NCBI GenBank assembly: GCA_946406115.1 | Contig: OX291541.1 | Location: 21,483,908-21,547,907, forward strand | Direction of reading: 5' to 3' | DNA: 64,000 bases | From: Apoda limacodes | Taxonomy: Eukaryota; Arthropoda; Insecta; Lepidoptera; Limacodidae | In this document: one piece after another, positions 62,821 through 64,000 of the stretch | How the letters are laid out: every line of letters begins with the position of its first letter | How positions within the stretch are numbered: position 1 is the stretch's first letter | Notes under the pieces: generated by a model | What the model was told of the DNA's origin: nothing | The model's database searches: none | Seen by the model: only the letters and a program-made list of their open reading frames with translations | Position numbers and translations under genes: made by a program

Positions 62821-63408
62821 ATATTATAAACCTTATTTTAATAATTGTTGTACATAGAATATAGTGAATAAATGTTTGTGTTATCTTGGGCTTGTAAGAA
62901 AGATTAGGTAAATCTTTTTTCACCATTGCCACTTCAAAAAGGCCATTTTATCTGTCTATGACAGTGAATAAAACTCACTTTTACTGACTTGAGTGAATAA
63001 AAACATTTTGAATTTGGAACAATTGGTTGTTTTAATTGTTATTGTAGTTGTTTTATGTCATTGTTCTCTTATCACCGGGTAATAATTACCGAATATATAC
63101 AAAAATGTTATATTACTTATTTTTGCAGTCAATGGTAAAAAATAGAGTATACAACACGTGAAAAAAACAATCATCTAGGTCCTTTGTAACCCTAGCTCCT
63201 CTCAGGATTCTACTCTAGCATCCTTCGCTGCTCTCTGGATACAACTTAGTCCCTCGAACTAAATTTCATTTTTTTCACTTTTTGTATAATCAACTATTAT
63301 TTCCCGACCTGACCTCCCGTTGAATCCAATCGAGTAAACCGACTACGAACCCCATACTTCCTACCTTAAATACCTGAAATATAATTTAATAATCGTTTTA
63401 TTTTATAG
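62821..63408. other. End of the intron before the BESS exon
   Basis: Nothing recognised except the acceptor tattttatag at 63408. Confidence 0.5.
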
Positions 63409-63954
63409 GTTGATGACAATCCAATTGTTACTTCTGACGATGACCCAGAAATACAAAATATGGAATCAGAGGAGCCCTGCAATTCCGAAGAAAATTCAAA
63501 TGATGCTGATGTAAAACTTGAAGACGATGAAGATGAAAATGATAGTGATTCAATTAGTCATACAACAACTTTAGCTCAAAGAAATCAAAAACCTTCTTTA
63601 TCAGGATTCATAGTTCCATCAAAAAAATTGATCAAGAAAGGAAAGATGGGTAAAAAAGATGAAGATATTCAAAGAGCTATTTTTAAAATAGATAAGTTTG
63701 CAAATAGTGTTACTAGAAGTGGAAGTGTAGAAAAATACGATGAATTTGACAGTTTTGGCATATATATAGCCACGACCCTGCGTTCCTTACCAAAGGAACT
63801 AGCAATCGTTGCTCAAACAGATGTTCAGAAAGCTATATCTGAAATACAATTGAGAGCATTAAGACAAGACACTCAGAATAGACCCTGTTATGTGGTTTCG
63901 CCAAATGCCTATGAAACTCAAAATCCATTATATTTCAGTTCTGAGTCTGGTTGA
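63409..63954 (+). CDS. Last exon: acidic region and BESS motif
   Basis: Open in frame from the acceptor (phase 0) to TGA 63952-63954. It starts VDDNPIVTSDDDPEIQNMES, then a Glu/Asp-rich stretch (LEDDEDENDSDSISHTTT), a basic patch (KKLIKKGKMGKKDEDIQR), and YDEFDSFGIYIATTLRSLPK followed by ELAIVAQTDVQKAISEIQ. The last two blocks are a BESS motif (F..FG..I(A/V)..LR.LP....A...I...I), the protein-protein interaction module typical of MADF regulators. An AATAAA-like signal (aataataaaaaa) lies at 63970-63981. The partner exon is uncertain: MADF (55276-55626) gives about 298 residues, THAP exons 1+2 about 268 residues; both joins keep frame. Confidence 0.85.
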   Translation, partial: VDDNPIVTSDDDPEIQNMESEEPCNSEENSNDADVKLEDDEDENDSDSISHTTTLAQRNQKPSLSGFIVPSKKLIKKGKMGKKDEDIQRAIFKIDKFANSVTRSGSVEKYDEFDSFGIYIATTLRSLPKELAIVAQTDVQKAISEIQLRALRQDTQNRPCYVVSPNAYETQNPLYFSSESG

Positions 63955-64000
63955 CCCTATGACAATAATAATAATAAAAAACCGGGGGTACTCGAAACAT

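Overview
The window is nuclear DNA from an insect, almost certainly a moth or butterfly. It is AT-rich, its genes are split into short exons by GT-AG introns, and the repeats are of Lepidoptera-typical kinds: Jockey- and RTE-type LINE 3' ends, a tRNA-type SINE, and the short repeat reading ggccaagtgcgagtcgg. I see no bacterial operons, no CRISPR array and no intact rRNA or tRNA gene. Three kinds of material fill it.

(1) About 1-27.7 kb is a transposon graveyard. A minus-strand Jockey-type LINE runs from about 10030 to the left edge. It is interrupted by a DNA element with ~380-bp terminal inverted repeats (1037-5457; 9-bp target duplication) carrying a protein family I cannot name, and by a hAT transposon (6139-9278; 8-bp target duplication). 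Removing each insertion with one copy of its duplication rejoins the LINE reading frame. Further insertions sit inside both. Downstream are decayed Ty3/gypsy, Ty1/copia, BEL/Pao, RTE and hAT remnants, foldback elements, a SINE split by a MITE, and a repeat with part of a 5S rRNA gene embedded in it.

(2) About 28.05-51.45 kb is one large plus-strand gene for an ionotropic receptor, most like the insect IR75 group (chemosensory cation channel). I could place 11 exons from signal peptide to stop, with compatible phases at every junction except exon 3/exon 4, where one base is in excess. Its introns hold an almost intact pogo-type transposon, Jockey and copia fragments, a hAT-like element, tandem arrays and a second fragment of the unnamed family.

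(3) About 55.0-64.0 kb holds regulatory-protein exons on the plus strand: a MADF DNA-binding exon (55276-55626), a two-exon THAP zinc-finger domain (58769-58845 and 59975-60158), and a last exon with an acidic stretch and a BESS motif (63409-63954). Both the MADF exon and the second THAP exon end in phase 0 and could splice in frame to the BESS exon. The locus could therefore give MADF-BESS and THAP-BESS proteins from alternative promoters, or hold two overlapping genes.

All coordinates of decayed elements are approximate unless a terminal repeat or splice site fixes them. Family calls rest on motifs read by eye, with no database search.
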